DNA of 64,000 nt from Siphonodentalium dalli (Eukaryota; Mollusca; Scaphopoda; Gadilida; Siphonodentaliidae). The position numbers and the translations under genes were made by a program. This document shows, piece after piece, positions 1 to 13,476 of this stretch (position 1 is the stretch's first letter; each line of letters starts with the position of its first letter). The stretch covers positions 48,405,549-48,469,548 of the forward strand of contig CP136067.1 in NCBI GenBank assembly GCA_032622095.1, written 5' to 3'. The notes below the pieces were generated by a model. The model did not search any database. It was given only the letters and a program-made list of their open reading frames with translations, and was not told the DNA's origin.

Positions 1-324
1 ATTTAAAAATAAATTATTCTCACTTCTCATCTACGTTGTAATAAACATATCACGAAATTGGGCAACCCAGTTATTTGAATTGTTTTTGTAATATATTAGT
101 ATCACAACAAATGTCACATAACCGTTGCATACATATTTCGTAACTTATGCTCCATTTGTCACTAAATTCATAAATACCTGCACGTATTTGTTGTCCTATA
201 ATTGCACAAAACGCATTCTGTTGTTAAACGCATTCGCACAGTGGAAGCATGCTTTCAAAAATCGTCATTATGTACCGTAGTAAATGCGTACAGCAAACAA
301 CATTCGTGTTCACTCTGTCCTAAA

Positions 325-462
325 TACATCCTCTAAAAATCCACAAATTCATAACTAACCTTTTCTCAATGAACATACCACACCCATGGTGACAGAATTT
401 TTTTTTACTATATGCTAAGAAATTACCCCCTACTGATAACTCGAAACTAAACAGTGTCACCA
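325..462 (-). repeat. Fragment of GGTGACACTCC-family element inside the satellite unit
   Basis: Read on the minus strand, this begins GGTGACACTG and continues through AGTAGGGGGTAA, TCTGTCACCATGGGTGTGG and TTAGTTATGAATTTGTGG. These match in order the first ~135 bp of the element at 41184-41835 on the plus strand. Only the 5' part is present. It recurs in every satellite unit (the next is near 3176-3313), so the insertion or capture predates amplification. Confidence 0.8.
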
Positions 463-596
463 TTACACGCACATTTCAAGTCAAGGTCATTCATTTCTTA
501 CCTTCACCTTTAGCATTCCACGGTGCGTTCGCTCCCCAACTCTGAATGCACTCGTTCAGGACCATGGTACATATAATTATATAGTATTACCTGAAA

Positions 597-644
597 GCCG
601 ATATATCGGCCTGCCGCAGTCTACCGGGAAGCCGATATATCGGC
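597..644. repeat. Twin 14-bp palindromes near the right end of the TTAA element
   Basis: GCCGATATATCGGC occurs at 597-610 and again at 631-644, each a perfect palindrome followed by a TGCCGC variant (CTGCCGC, then TTGCCGC). The pair lies 17 bp inside the GGG terminus at 659-661 and repeats in every unit (for example 3448-3461 and 3482-3495). Subterminal palindromes are common as protein-binding sites in DNA transposons. Assigning that role here is inference. Confidence 0.75.
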
Positions 645-660
645 TTGCCGCGCTCAAAGG

Positions 661-1860
661 GTTAAACACCACCATATCCCGTCGCCACGCCCCTTGCTGA
701 ATTGTCCAGGCTAATTTATTGTTAAACACCACCACATCCCGTCACCACGCCCCTTGTTGAATCATCCAGGCTAATTTATTGTTAAACACCACCACATCCC
801 GTCGCCAGGCCCCTTGTTGAATCATCCAGGCTAATTTACTGTTAAACACCACCACATCCCGTCGCCACGCCCCTTGTTGAATCATCCAGGCTAATTTACT
901 GTTAAACACCACCACATCCCGTCGCCACGCTCCTTGTTGAATCATCCAGGCTAATTTACTGTTAAATACCACCATATCCCGTCGCCAGGCTCCTTGTTGA
1001 ATCGTCCAGGCTAATTTATTGTTAAACACCACCACATCCCGTCGCCACGCCCCTTGTTGAATCATCCAGGCTAATTTATTGTTAAACACCACCACATCCC
1101 GTCGCCACGCTCCTTATTGAATCATCCAGGCTAATTTACTGTTAAACACCACCACATCCCGTCGCCAGGCCCCTTGTTGAATCATCCAGGCTAATTTACT
1201 GTTAAACACCACCACATCCCGTCGCCACGCCCCTTGTTGAATCATCCAGGCTAATTTACTGTTAAACACCACCACATCCCGTCGCCACGCTCCTTGTTGA
1301 ATCATCCAGGCTAATTTACTGTTAAATACCACCATATCCCGTCGCCAGGCTCCTTGTTGAATCGTCCAGGCTAATTTATTGTTAAACACCACCACATCCC
1401 GTCGCCACGCCCCTTGTTGAATCATCCAGGCTAATTTATTGTTAAACACCACCACATCCCGTCGCCACGCTCCTTATTGAATCATCCAGGCTAATTTACT
1501 GTTAAACACCACCACATCCCGTCGCCAGGCCCCTTGTTGAATCATCCAGGCTAATTTATTGTTAAACACCACCATATCCCGTCGCCAGGCCCCTTGTTGA
1601 ATCATCCAGGCTAATTTATTGTTAAACACCACCATATCCCGTCGCCAGGCCCCTTGTTGAATCGTCCAGGCTAATTTATTGTTAAACACCGCCACATCCC
1701 GTCGCCACGCCCCTTGTTGAATCGTCCAGGCTAATTTACTGTTAAACACCACCACATCCCGTCGCCAGGCCCCTTGTTGAATCATCCAGGCTAATTTATT
1801 GTTAAACACCACCACATCCCGTCGCCACGCCCCTTGTTGAATCGTCCAGGCTAATTTATT
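661..1860. repeat. 60-bp minisatellite block, 20 units
   Basis: Twenty 60-bp repeats, each starting GTTAAACACCACCACATCCC, with GAATCATCCAGGCTAATTTA in the second half. Variable positions include C/T and C/G in the GCCACGCCCC stretch, A/G in ATC(A/G)TCC, and T/C near the end (TTTATT or TTTACT). A run of six repeat types (360 bp) occurs twice in succession here; for example, the diagnostic GTTAAATACCACCATATCC unit appears at 961 and 1321. This explains the 20 repeats against 14 in most blocks. The minus strand is open with a 20-codon period but is interrupted by stops in two repeat variants. Confidence 0.97.
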
Positions 1861-1861
1861 G

Positions 1862-1988
1862 TTAACCCTTTTACCGCTAAATATAATTATGGACGTGTGT
1901 CTTACTGCTGAATATTTCCATATTACCTATCGTGGCATCGTAGAACATAGCTTGCCAATATATTTTCCAGTATTTCGGTAACGTAAGT
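1862..1988 (+). repeat. Left-end direct repeat of the TTAA element, copy 1
   Basis: This stretch, from TTAACCCTTTTACCGC to TTTCGGTAACGT, is repeated in diverged form at 2418-2560. Shared blocks include CTTTTAC(C/T)GCTAAAT, GTGTCTTAC(T/A)GCTGAATAT, TTCCATATTA and CA(G/T)... up to ATTTCGGTAACGTA. It marks the true left terminus, because it abuts the 60-bp array. Confidence 0.8.
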
Positions 1989-3512
1989 CTTTAATTTAAG
2001 CTACATGTATTCGGATCTCAATCACTACAGTACGAAATAATGTGTCATCAATCATCACTGATATGAAAATAATGTGTTTGGCTAAATTGTCAATGTTTAT
2101 ATCGAAAAAGTTGAATTCCTGGAGTGAATGTATATACCACGAGGTCTCAAGCAGTCTACCTCTTCGCATGCAGCATAGGACAATAATATTGAATGTCTCA
2201 ATTATATTAATAGCTTGAGGATAGGAGCGACCTATCATATGGTAAATATTCAACCAGGCTCTGGTTATATAAATTAAATTTTAAAGTTTAAACTAAATTC
2301 AACACATTATAAAAATATCAGTTTTTGAATTGATGACTGATGTACAGTGTAGTACAATAACGATTAACATTATGGTCTTGTAACTAAACATGTTAGAATA
2401 TTGACAGTAGTGTGGTATTAAACCTTTTACTGCTAAATTGATTTCTGGACATGTGTCACGTGTCTTACAGCTGAATATATTTCCATATTAAATATGCCTA
2501 TCATGGTATTATAGAACATACCTTACCTAATATATCTCCCAGCATTTCGGTAACGTATATTCTCGAGTTAAATATCCCCTTTATATGTAAAGGTAAGTAA
2601 CAAAATCCACCGAATGTCAGGTATCTGTAACATACATGTATATACTCGAGCATAGTTCGTTTGAAATAAAAACTTTCCCACTCACATTCACATGCTATGT
2701 ACCGACGAAAACCACTCAATCAAGTCAATGCCAGGTTAGTAAATTAACGTAAATTATTATGTATATTCTATAGCTAAAAACCACTAATTGAGTAAAATGT
2801 TGATAAATATATAGGGTGATCAAAAGAGAGGCCGTTGGAAATTATAGACTAATTTAAAAATAAATTATTCTCACTTCTCATCTACGTTGTAATAAACATA
2901 TCACGAAATTGGGCAACCCAGTTATTTGAATTGTTTTTGTAATATATTAGTATCACAACAAATGTCACATAACCGTTGCATACATATTTCGTAACTTATG
3001 CTCCATTTGTCACTAAATTCATAAATACCTGCACGTATTTGTTGTCCTATAATTGCACAAAACGCATTCTGTTGTTAAACGCATTCGCACAGTGGAAGCA
3101 TGCTTTCAAAAATCGTCATTATGTACCGTAGTAAATGCGTACAGCAAACAACATTCGTGTTCACTCTGTCCTAAATACATCCTCTAAAAATCCACAAATT
3201 CATAACTAACCTTTTCTCAATGAACATACCACACCCATGGTGACAGAATTTTTTTTTACTATATGCTAAGAAATTACCCCCTACTGATAACTCGAAACTA
3301 AACAGTGTCACCATTACACGCACATTTCAAGTCAAGGTCATTCATTTCTTACCTTCACCTTTAGCATTCCACGGTGCGTTCGCTCCCCAACTCTGAATGC
3401 ACTCGTTCAGGACCATGGTACATATAATTATATAGTATTACCTGAAAGCCGATATATCGGCCTGCCGCAGTCTACCGGGAAGCCGATATATCGGCTTGCC
3501 GCGCTCAAAGGG
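1866..3512. mobile_element. Non-autonomous piggyBac-like element with TTAA target duplication (first complete copy)
   Basis: The 1647-bp element starts CCCTTTTACCGC and ends GCGCTCAAAGGG. The reverse complement of the right end is CCCTTTGAGCGC, matching 10 of 12 bases, so short terminal inverted repeats are present. TTAA flanks it on both sides (1862-1865 and 3513-3516). Removing the element and one TTAA regenerates an intact 60-bp repeat (TTATTG-TTAA-ACACC). TTAA duplication with CCC/GGG ends and ~13-bp inverted repeats is the hallmark of the piggyBac superfamily. No transposase reading frame is visible; two short minus-strand ORFs (1996-2253 and 2501-2719) are not recognisable. It is therefore taken as non-autonomous. 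Confidence 0.75.
2418..2560 (+). repeat. Left-end direct repeat of the TTAA element, diverged internal copy
   Basis: It starts TTAAACCTTTTACTGC and is collinear with 1862-1988, including the final CATTTCGGTAACGTAT. It lies 556 bp inside the element. The simplest readings are an internal duplication, or a second related element whose left end was captured. The substitutions show it is much older than satellite amplification. Confidence 0.75.
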
Positions 3513-4351
3513 TTAAACACCACCATATCCCGTCGCCACGCCCCTTGCTGAATTGTCCAGGCTAATTTATTGTTAAACACCACCACATCCCGTCACCACG
3601 CCCCTTGTTGAATCATCCAGGCTAATTTATTGTTAAACACCACCACATCCCGTCGCCAGGCCCCTTGTTGAATCATCCAGGCTAATTTACTGTTAAACAC
3701 CACCACATCCCGTCGCCACGCCCCTTGTTGAATCATCCAGGCTAATTTACTGTTAAACACCACCACATCCCGTCGCCACGCTCCTTGTTGAATCATCCAG
3801 GCTAATTTACTGTTAAATACCACCATATCCCGTCGCCAGGCTCCTTGTTGAATCGTCCAGGCTAATTTATTGTTAAACACCACCACATCCCGTCGCCACG
3901 CCCCTTGTTGAATCATCCAGGCTAATTTATTGTTAAACACCACCACATCCCGTCGCCACGCTCCTTATTGAATCATCCAGGCTAATTTACTGTTAAACAC
4001 CACCACATCCCGTCGCCAGGCCCCTTGTTGAATCATCCAGGCTAATTTATTGTTAAACACCACCATATCCCGTCGCCAGGCCCCTTGTTGAATCATCCAG
4101 GCTAATTTATTGTTAAACACCACCATATCCCGTCGCCAGGCCCCTTGTTGAATCGTCCAGGCTAATTTATTGTTAAACACCGCCACATCCCGTCGCCACG
4201 CCCCTTGTTGAATCGTCCAGGCTAATTTACTGTTAAACACCACCACATCCCGTCGCCAGGCCCCTTGTTGAATCATCCAGGCTAATTTATTGTTAAACAC
4301 CACCACATCCCGTCGCCACGCCCCTTGTTGAATCGTCCAGGCTAATTTATT
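3512..4351. repeat. 60-bp minisatellite block, 14 units (standard form)
   Basis: Standard 840-bp block, also found in the next seven satellite units. The order of repeat variants is fixed: it begins with the CTTGCTGAATTG variant, then the GTCACCACG variant, and later includes one CTTATTGAATC variant and one CACCGCCAC variant. A conserved order means whole units, not single repeats, were copied. Confidence 0.97.
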
Positions 4352-4356
4352 GTTAA

Positions 4357-6003
4357 CCCTTTTACCGCTAAATATAATTATGGACGTGTGTCTTACTGCT
4401 GAATATTTCCATATTACCTATCGTGGCATCGTAGAACATAGCTTGCCAATATATTTTCCAGTATTTCGGTAACGTAAGTCTTTAATTTAAGCTACATGTA
4501 TTCGGATCTCAATCACTACAGTACGAAATAATGTGTCATCAATCATCACTGATATGAAAATAATGTGTTTGGCTAAATTGTCAATGTTTATATCGAAAAA
4601 GTTGAATTCCTGGAGTGAATGTATATACCACGAGGTCTCAAGCAGTCTACCTCTTCGCATGCAGCATAGGACAATAATATTGAATGTCTCAATTATATTA
4701 ATAGCTTGAGGATAGGAGCGACCTATCATATGGTAAATATTCAACCAGGCTCTGGTTATATAAATTAAATTTTAAAGTTTAAACTAAATTCAACACATTA
4801 TAAAAATATCAGTTTTTGAATTGATGACTGATGTACAGTGTAGTACAATAACGATTAACATTATGGTCTTGTAACTAAACATGTTAGAATATTGACAGTA
4901 GTGTGGTATTAAACCTTTTACTGCTAAATTGATTTCTGGACATGTGTCACGTGTCTTACAGCTGAATATATTTCCATATTAAATATGCCTATCATGGTAT
5001 TATAGAACATACCTTACCTAATATATCTCCCAGCATTTCGGTAACGTATATTCTCGAGTTAAATATCCCCTTTATATGTAAAGGTAAGTAACAAAATCCA
5101 CCGAATGTCAGGTATCTGTAACATACATGTATATACTCGAGCATAGTTCGTTTGAAATAAAAACTTTCCCACTCACATTCACATGCTATGTACCGACGAA
5201 AACCACTCAATCAAGTCAATGCCAGGTTAGTAAATTAACGTAAATTATTATGTATATTCTATAGCTAAAAACCACTAATTGAGTAAAATGTTGATAAATA
5301 TATAGGGTGATCAAAAGAGAGGCCGTTGGAAATTATAGACTAATTTAAAAATAAATTATTCTCACTTCTCATCTACGTTGTAATAAACATATCACGAAAT
5401 TGGGCAACCCAGTTATTTGAATTGTTTTTGTAATATATTAGTATCACAACAAATGTCACATAACCGTTGCATACATATTTCGTAACTTATGCTCCATTTG
5501 TCACTAAATTCATAAATACCTGCACGTATTTGTTGTCCTATAATTGCACAAAACGCATTCTGTTGTTAAACGCATTCGCACAGTGGAAGCATGCTTTCAA
5601 AAATCGTCATTATGTACCGTAGTAAATGCGTACAGCAAACAACATTCGTGTTCACTCTGTCCTAAATACATCCTCTAAAAATCCACAAATTCATAACTAA
5701 CCTTTTCTCAATGAACATACCACACCCATGGTGACAGAATTTTTTTTTACTATATGCTAAGAAATTACCCCCTACTGATAACTCGAAACTAAACAGTGTC
5801 ACCATTACACGCACATTTCAAGTCAAGGTCATTCATTTCTTACCTTCACCTTTAGCATTCCACGGTGCGTTCGCTCCCCAACTCTGAATGCACTCGTTCA
5901 GGACCATGGTACATATAATTATATAGTATTACCTGAAAGCCGATATATCGGCCTGCCGCAGTCTACCGGGAAGCCGATATATCGGCTTGCCGCGCTCAAA
6001 GGG
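4357..6003. mobile_element. TTAA element, satellite copy 3
   Basis: Same length and ends as the copy at 1866-3512; TTAA at 4353-4356 on the left. Confidence 0.7.
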
Positions 6004-6842
6004 TTAAACACCACCATATCCCGTCGCCACGCCCCTTGCTGAATTGTCCAGGCTAATTTATTGTTAAACACCACCACATCCCGTCACCACGCCCCTTGTT
6101 GAATCATCCAGGCTAATTTATTGTTAAACACCACCACATCCCGTCGCCAGGCCCCTTGTTGAATCATCCAGGCTAATTTACTGTTAAACACCACCACATC
6201 CCGTCGCCACGCCCCTTGTTGAATCATCCAGGCTAATTTACTGTTAAACACCACCACATCCCGTCGCCACGCTCCTTGTTGAATCATCCAGGCTAATTTA
6301 CTGTTAAATACCACCATATCCCGTCGCCAGGCTCCTTGTTGAATCGTCCAGGCTAATTTATTGTTAAACACCACCACATCCCGTCGCCACGCCCCTTGTT
6401 GAATCATCCAGGCTAATTTATTGTTAAACACCACCACATCCCGTCGCCACGCTCCTTATTGAATCATCCAGGCTAATTTACTGTTAAACACCACCACATC
6501 CCGTCGCCAGGCCCCTTGTTGAATCATCCAGGCTAATTTATTGTTAAACACCACCATATCCCGTCGCCAGGCCCCTTGTTGAATCATCCAGGCTAATTTA
6601 TTGTTAAACACCACCATATCCCGTCGCCAGGCCCCTTGTTGAATCGTCCAGGCTAATTTATTGTTAAACACCGCCACATCCCGTCGCCACGCCCCTTGTT
6701 GAATCGTCCAGGCTAATTTACTGTTAAACACCACCACATCCCGTCGCCAGGCCCCTTGTTGAATCATCCAGGCTAATTTATTGTTAAACACCACCACATC
6801 CCGTCGCCACGCCCCTTGTTGAATCGTCCAGGCTAATTTATT
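6003..6842. repeat. 60-bp block, 14 units
   Basis: Standard block, same variant order as 3512-4351. Confidence 0.95.
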
Positions 6843-6847
6843 GTTAA

Positions 6848-8494
6848 CCCTTTTACCGCTAAATATAATTATGGACGTGTGTCTTACTGCTGAATATTTC
6901 CATATTACCTATCGTGGCATCGTAGAACATAGCTTGCCAATATATTTTCCAGTATTTCGGTAACGTAAGTCTTTAATTTAAGCTACATGTATTCGGATCT
7001 CAATCACTACAGTACGAAATAATGTGTCATCAATCATCACTGATATGAAAATAATGTGTTTGGCTAAATTGTCAATGTTTATATCGAAAAAGTTGAATTC
7101 CTGGAGTGAATGTATATACCACGAGGTCTCAAGCAGTCTACCTCTTCGCATGCAGCATAGGACAATAATATTGAATGTCTCAATTATATTAATAGCTTGA
7201 GGATAGGAGCGACCTATCATATGGTAAATATTCAACCAGGCTCTGGTTATATAAATTAAATTTTAAAGTTTAAACTAAATTCAACACATTATAAAAATAT
7301 CAGTTTTTGAATTGATGACTGATGTACAGTGTAGTACAATAACGATTAACATTATGGTCTTGTAACTAAACATGTTAGAATATTGACAGTAGTGTGGTAT
7401 TAAACCTTTTACTGCTAAATTGATTTCTGGACATGTGTCACGTGTCTTACAGCTGAATATATTTCCATATTAAATATGCCTATCATGGTATTATAGAACA
7501 TACCTTACCTAATATATCTCCCAGCATTTCGGTAACGTATATTCTCGAGTTAAATATCCCCTTTATATGTAAAGGTAAGTAACAAAATCCACCGAATGTC
7601 AGGTATCTGTAACATACATGTATATACTCGAGCATAGTTCGTTTGAAATAAAAACTTTCCCACTCACATTCACATGCTATGTACCGACGAAAACCACTCA
7701 ATCAAGTCAATGCCAGGTTAGTAAATTAACGTAAATTATTATGTATATTCTATAGCTAAAAACCACTAATTGAGTAAAATGTTGATAAATATATAGGGTG
7801 ATCAAAAGAGAGGCCGTTGGAAATTATAGACTAATTTAAAAATAAATTATTCTCACTTCTCATCTACGTTGTAATAAACATATCACGAAATTGGGCAACC
7901 CAGTTATTTGAATTGTTTTTGTAATATATTAGTATCACAACAAATGTCACATAACCGTTGCATACATATTTCGTAACTTATGCTCCATTTGTCACTAAAT
8001 TCATAAATACCTGCACGTATTTGTTGTCCTATAATTGCACAAAACGCATTCTGTTGTTAAACGCATTCGCACAGTGGAAGCATGCTTTCAAAAATCGTCA
8101 TTATGTACCGTAGTAAATGCGTACAGCAAACAACATTCGTGTTCACTCTGTCCTAAATACATCCTCTAAAAATCCACAAATTCATAACTAACCTTTTCTC
8201 AATGAACATACCACACCCATGGTGACAGAATTTTTTTTTACTATATGCTAAGAAATTACCCCCTACTGATAACTCGAAACTAAACAGTGTCACCATTACA
8301 CGCACATTTCAAGTCAAGGTCATTCATTTCTTACCTTCACCTTTAGCATTCCACGGTGCGTTCGCTCCCCAACTCTGAATGCACTCGTTCAGGACCATGG
8401 TACATATAATTATATAGTATTACCTGAAAGCCGATATATCGGCCTGCCGCAGTCTACCGGGAAGCCGATATATCGGCTTGCCGCGCTCAAAGGG
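6848..8494. mobile_element. TTAA element, satellite copy 4
   Basis: Same length and ends as 1866-3512; no differences noticed. Confidence 0.7.
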
Positions 8495-9333
8495 TTAAAC
8501 ACCACCATATCCCGTCGCCACGCCCCTTGCTGAATTGTCCAGGCTAATTTATTGTTAAACACCACCACATCCCGTCACCACGCCCCTTGTTGAATCATCC
8601 AGGCTAATTTATTGTTAAACACCACCACATCCCGTCGCCAGGCCCCTTGTTGAATCATCCAGGCTAATTTACTGTTAAACACCACCACATCCCGTCGCCA
8701 CGCCCCTTGTTGAATCATCCAGGCTAATTTACTGTTAAACACCACCACATCCCGTCGCCACGCTCCTTGTTGAATCATCCAGGCTAATTTACTGTTAAAT
8801 ACCACCATATCCCGTCGCCAGGCTCCTTGTTGAATCGTCCAGGCTAATTTATTGTTAAACACCACCACATCCCGTCGCCACGCCCCTTGTTGAATCATCC
8901 AGGCTAATTTATTGTTAAACACCACCACATCCCGTCGCCACGCTCCTTATTGAATCATCCAGGCTAATTTACTGTTAAACACCACCACATCCCGTCGCCA
9001 GGCCCCTTGTTGAATCATCCAGGCTAATTTATTGTTAAACACCACCATATCCCGTCGCCAGGCCCCTTGTTGAATCATCCAGGCTAATTTATTGTTAAAC
9101 ACCACCATATCCCGTCGCCAGGCCCCTTGTTGAATCGTCCAGGCTAATTTATTGTTAAACACCGCCACATCCCGTCGCCACGCCCCTTGTTGAATCGTCC
9201 AGGCTAATTTACTGTTAAACACCACCACATCCCGTCGCCAGGCCCCTTGTTGAATCATCCAGGCTAATTTATTGTTAAACACCACCACATCCCGTCGCCA
9301 CGCCCCTTGTTGAATCGTCCAGGCTAATTTATT
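8494..9333. repeat. 60-bp block, 14 units
   Basis: Standard block. Confidence 0.95.
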
Positions 9334-9338
9334 GTTAA

Positions 9339-10985
9339 CCCTTTTACCGCTAAATATAATTATGGACGTGTGTCTTACTGCTGAATATTTCCATATTACC
9401 TATCGTGGCATCGTAGAACATAGCTTGCCAATATATTTTCCAGTATTTCGGTAACGTAAGTCTTTAATTTAAGCTACATGTATTCGGATCTCAATCACTA
9501 CAGTACGAAATAATGTGTCATCAATCATCACTGATATGAAAATAATGTGTTTGGCTAAATTGTCAATGTTTATATCGAAAAAGTTGAATTCCTGGAGTGA
9601 ATGTATATACCACGAGGTCTCAAGCAGTCTACCTCTTCGCATGCAGCATAGGACAATAATATTGAATGTCTCAATTATATTAATAGCTTGAGGATAGGAG
9701 CGACCTATCATATGGTAAATATTCAACCAGGCTCTGGTTATATAAATTAAATTTTAAAGTTTAAACTAAATTCAACACATTATAAAAATATCAGTTTTTG
9801 AATTGATGACTGATGTACAGTGTAGTACAATAACGATTAACATTATGGTCTTGTAACTAAACATGTTAGAATATTGACAGTAGTGTGGTATTAAACCTTT
9901 TACTGCTAAATTGATTTCTGGACATGTGTCACGTGTCTTACAGCTGAATATATTTCCATATTAAATATGCCTATCATGGTATTATAGAACATACCTTACC
10001 TAATATATCTCCCAGCATTTCGGTAACGTATATTCTCGAGTTAAATATCCCCTTTATATGTAAAGGTAAGTAACAAAATCCACCGAATGTCAGGTATCTG
10101 TAACATACATGTATATACTCGAGCATAGTTCGTTTGAAATAAAAACTTTCCCACTCACATTCACATGCTATGTACCGACGAAAACCACTCAATCAAGTCA
10201 ATGCCAGGTTAGTAAATTAACGTAAATTATTATGTATATTCTATAGCTAAAAACCACTAATTGAGTAAAATGTTGATAAATATATAGGGTGATCAAAAGA
10301 GAGGCCGTTGGAAATTATAGACTAATTTAAAAATAAATTATTCTCACTTCTCATCTACGTTGTAATAAACATATCACGAAATTGGGCAACCCAGTTATTT
10401 GAATTGTTTTTGTAATATATTAGTATCACAACAAATGTCACATAACCGTTGCATACATATTTCGTAACTTATGCTCCATTTGTCACTAAATTCATAAATA
10501 CCTGCACGTATTTGTTGTCCTATAATTGCACAAAACGCATTCTGTTGTTAAACGCATTCGCACAGTGGAAGCATGCTTTCAAAAATCGTCATTATGTACC
10601 GTAGTAAATGCGTACAGCAAACAACATTCGTGTTCACTCTGTCCTAAATACATCCTCTAAAAATCCACAAATTCATAACTAACCTTTTCTCAATGAACAT
10701 ACCACACCCATGGTGACAGAATTTTTTTTTACTATATGCTAAGAAATTACCCCCTACTGATAACTCGAAACTAAACAGTGTCACCATTACACGCACATTT
10801 CAAGTCAAGGTCATTCATTTCTTACCTTCACCTTTAGCATTCCACGGTGCGTTCGCTCCCCAACTCTGAATGCACTCGTTCAGGACCATGGTACATATAA
10901 TTATATAGTATTACCTGAAAGCCGATATATCGGCCTGCCGCAGTCTACCGGGAAGCCGATATATCGGCTTGCCGCGCTCAAAGGG
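9339..10985. mobile_element. TTAA element, satellite copy 5
   Basis: Same length and ends as 1866-3512. Confidence 0.7.
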
Positions 10986-11824
10986 TTAAACACCACCATA
11001 TCCCGTCGCCACGCCCCTTGCTGAATTGTCCAGGCTAATTTATTGTTAAACACCACCACATCCCGTCACCACGCCCCTTGTTGAATCATCCAGGCTAATT
11101 TATTGTTAAACACCACCACATCCCGTCGCCAGGCCCCTTGTTGAATCATCCAGGCTAATTTACTGTTAAACACCACCACATCCCGTCGCCACGCCCCTTG
11201 TTGAATCATCCAGGCTAATTTACTGTTAAACACCACCACATCCCGTCGCCACGCTCCTTGTTGAATCATCCAGGCTAATTTACTGTTAAATACCACCATA
11301 TCCCGTCGCCAGGCTCCTTGTTGAATCGTCCAGGCTAATTTATTGTTAAACACCACCACATCCCGTCGCCACGCCCCTTGTTGAATCATCCAGGCTAATT
11401 TATTGTTAAACACCACCACATCCCGTCGCCACGCTCCTTATTGAATCATCCAGGCTAATTTACTGTTAAACACCACCACATCCCGTCGCCAGGCCCCTTG
11501 TTGAATCATCCAGGCTAATTTATTGTTAAACACCACCATATCCCGTCGCCAGGCCCCTTGTTGAATCATCCAGGCTAATTTATTGTTAAACACCACCATA
11601 TCCCGTCGCCAGGCCCCTTGTTGAATCGTCCAGGCTAATTTATTGTTAAACACCGCCACATCCCGTCGCCACGCCCCTTGTTGAATCGTCCAGGCTAATT
11701 TACTGTTAAACACCACCACATCCCGTCGCCAGGCCCCTTGTTGAATCATCCAGGCTAATTTATTGTTAAACACCACCACATCCCGTCGCCACGCCCCTTG
11801 TTGAATCGTCCAGGCTAATTTATT
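10985..11824. repeat. 60-bp block, 14 units
   Basis: Standard block. Confidence 0.95.
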
Positions 11825-11829
11825 GTTAA

Positions 11830-13476
11830 CCCTTTTACCGCTAAATATAATTATGGACGTGTGTCTTACTGCTGAATATTTCCATATTACCTATCGTGGC
11901 ATCGTAGAACATAGCTTGCCAATATATTTTCCAGTATTTCGGTAACGTAAGTCTTTAATTTAAGCTACATGTATTCGGATCTCAATCACTACAGTACGAA
12001 ATAATGTGTCATCAATCATCACTGATATGAAAATAATGTGTTTGGCTAAATTGTCAATGTTTATATCGAAAAAGTTGAATTCCTGGAGTGAATGTATATA
12101 CCACGAGGTCTCAAGCAGTCTACCTCTTCGCATGCAGCATAGGACAATAATATTGAATGTCTCAATTATATTAATAGCTTGAGGATAGGAGCGACCTATC
12201 ATATGGTAAATATTCAACCAGGCTCTGGTTATATAAATTAAATTTTAAAGTTTAAACTAAATTCAACACATTATAAAAATATCAGTTTTTGAATTGATGA
12301 CTGATGTACAGTGTAGTACAATAACGATTAACATTATGGTCTTGTAACTAAACATGTTAGAATATTGACAGTAGTGTGGTATTAAACCTTTTACTGCTAA
12401 ATTGATTTCTGGACATGTGTCACGTGTCTTACAGCTGAATATATTTCCATATTAAATATGCCTATCATGGTATTATAGAACATACCTTACCTAATATATC
12501 TCCCAGCATTTCGGTAACGTATATTCTCGAGTTAAATATCCCCTTTATATGTAAAGGTAAGTAACAAAATCCACCGAATGTCAGGTATCTGTAACATACA
12601 TGTATATACTCGAGCATAGTTCGTTTGAAATAAAAACTTTCCCACTCACATTCACATGCTATGTACCGACGAAAACCACTCAATCAAGTCAATGCCAGGT
12701 TAGTAAATTAACGTAAATTATTATGTATATTCTATAGCTAAAAACCACTAATTGAGTAAAATGTTGATAAATATATAGGGTGATCAAAAGAGAGGCCGTT
12801 GGAAATTATAGACTAATTTAAAAATAAATTATTCTCACTTCTCATCTACGTTGTAATAAACATATCACGAAATTGGGCAACCCAGTTATTTGAATTGTTT
12901 TTGTAATATATTAGTATCACAACAAATGTCACATAACCGTTGCATACATATTTCGTAACTTATGCTCCATTTGTCACTAAATTCATAAATACCTGCACGT
13001 ATTTGTTGTCCTATAATTGCACAAAACGCATTCTGTTGTTAAACGCATTCGCACAGTGGAAGCATGCTTTCAAAAATCGTCATTATGTACCGTAGTAAAT
13101 GCGTACAGCAAACAACATTCGTGTTCACTCTGTCCTAAATACATCCTCTAAAAATCCACAAATTCATAACTAACCTTTTCTCAATGAACATACCACACCC
13201 ATGGTGACAGAATTTTTTTTTACTATATGCTAAGAAATTACCCCCTACTGATAACTCGAAACTAAACAGTGTCACCATTACACGCACATTTCAAGTCAAG
13301 GTCATTCATTTCTTACCTTCACCTTTAGCATTCCACGGTGCGTTCGCTCCCCAACTCTGAATGCACTCGTTCAGGACCATGGTACATATAATTATATAGT
13401 ATTACCTGAAAGCCGATATATCGGCCTGCCGCAGTCTACCGGGAAGCCGATATATCGGCTTGCCGCGCTCAAAGGG
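11830..13476. mobile_element. TTAA element, satellite copy 6
   Basis: Same length and ends as 1866-3512. Confidence 0.7.

Larger units (their letters stand above)
1..661. mobile_element. TTAA-bounded piggyBac-like element, right part (cut by window start)
   Basis: Right-hand portion of the element described at 1866-3512, ending in AAAGGG just before the TTAA at 662-665. It includes the inverted fragment of the GGTGACACTCC family (about 325-462) and two copies of GCCGATATATCGGC (597-610 and 631-644). Confidence 0.7.

Noticed and set aside
1996-2719. ORFs of 85 and 72 codons repeated in every satellite unit
   Set aside because: They recur only because the unit recurs. They have no recognisable domain, and one overlaps the duplicated terminal sequence of the transposon.
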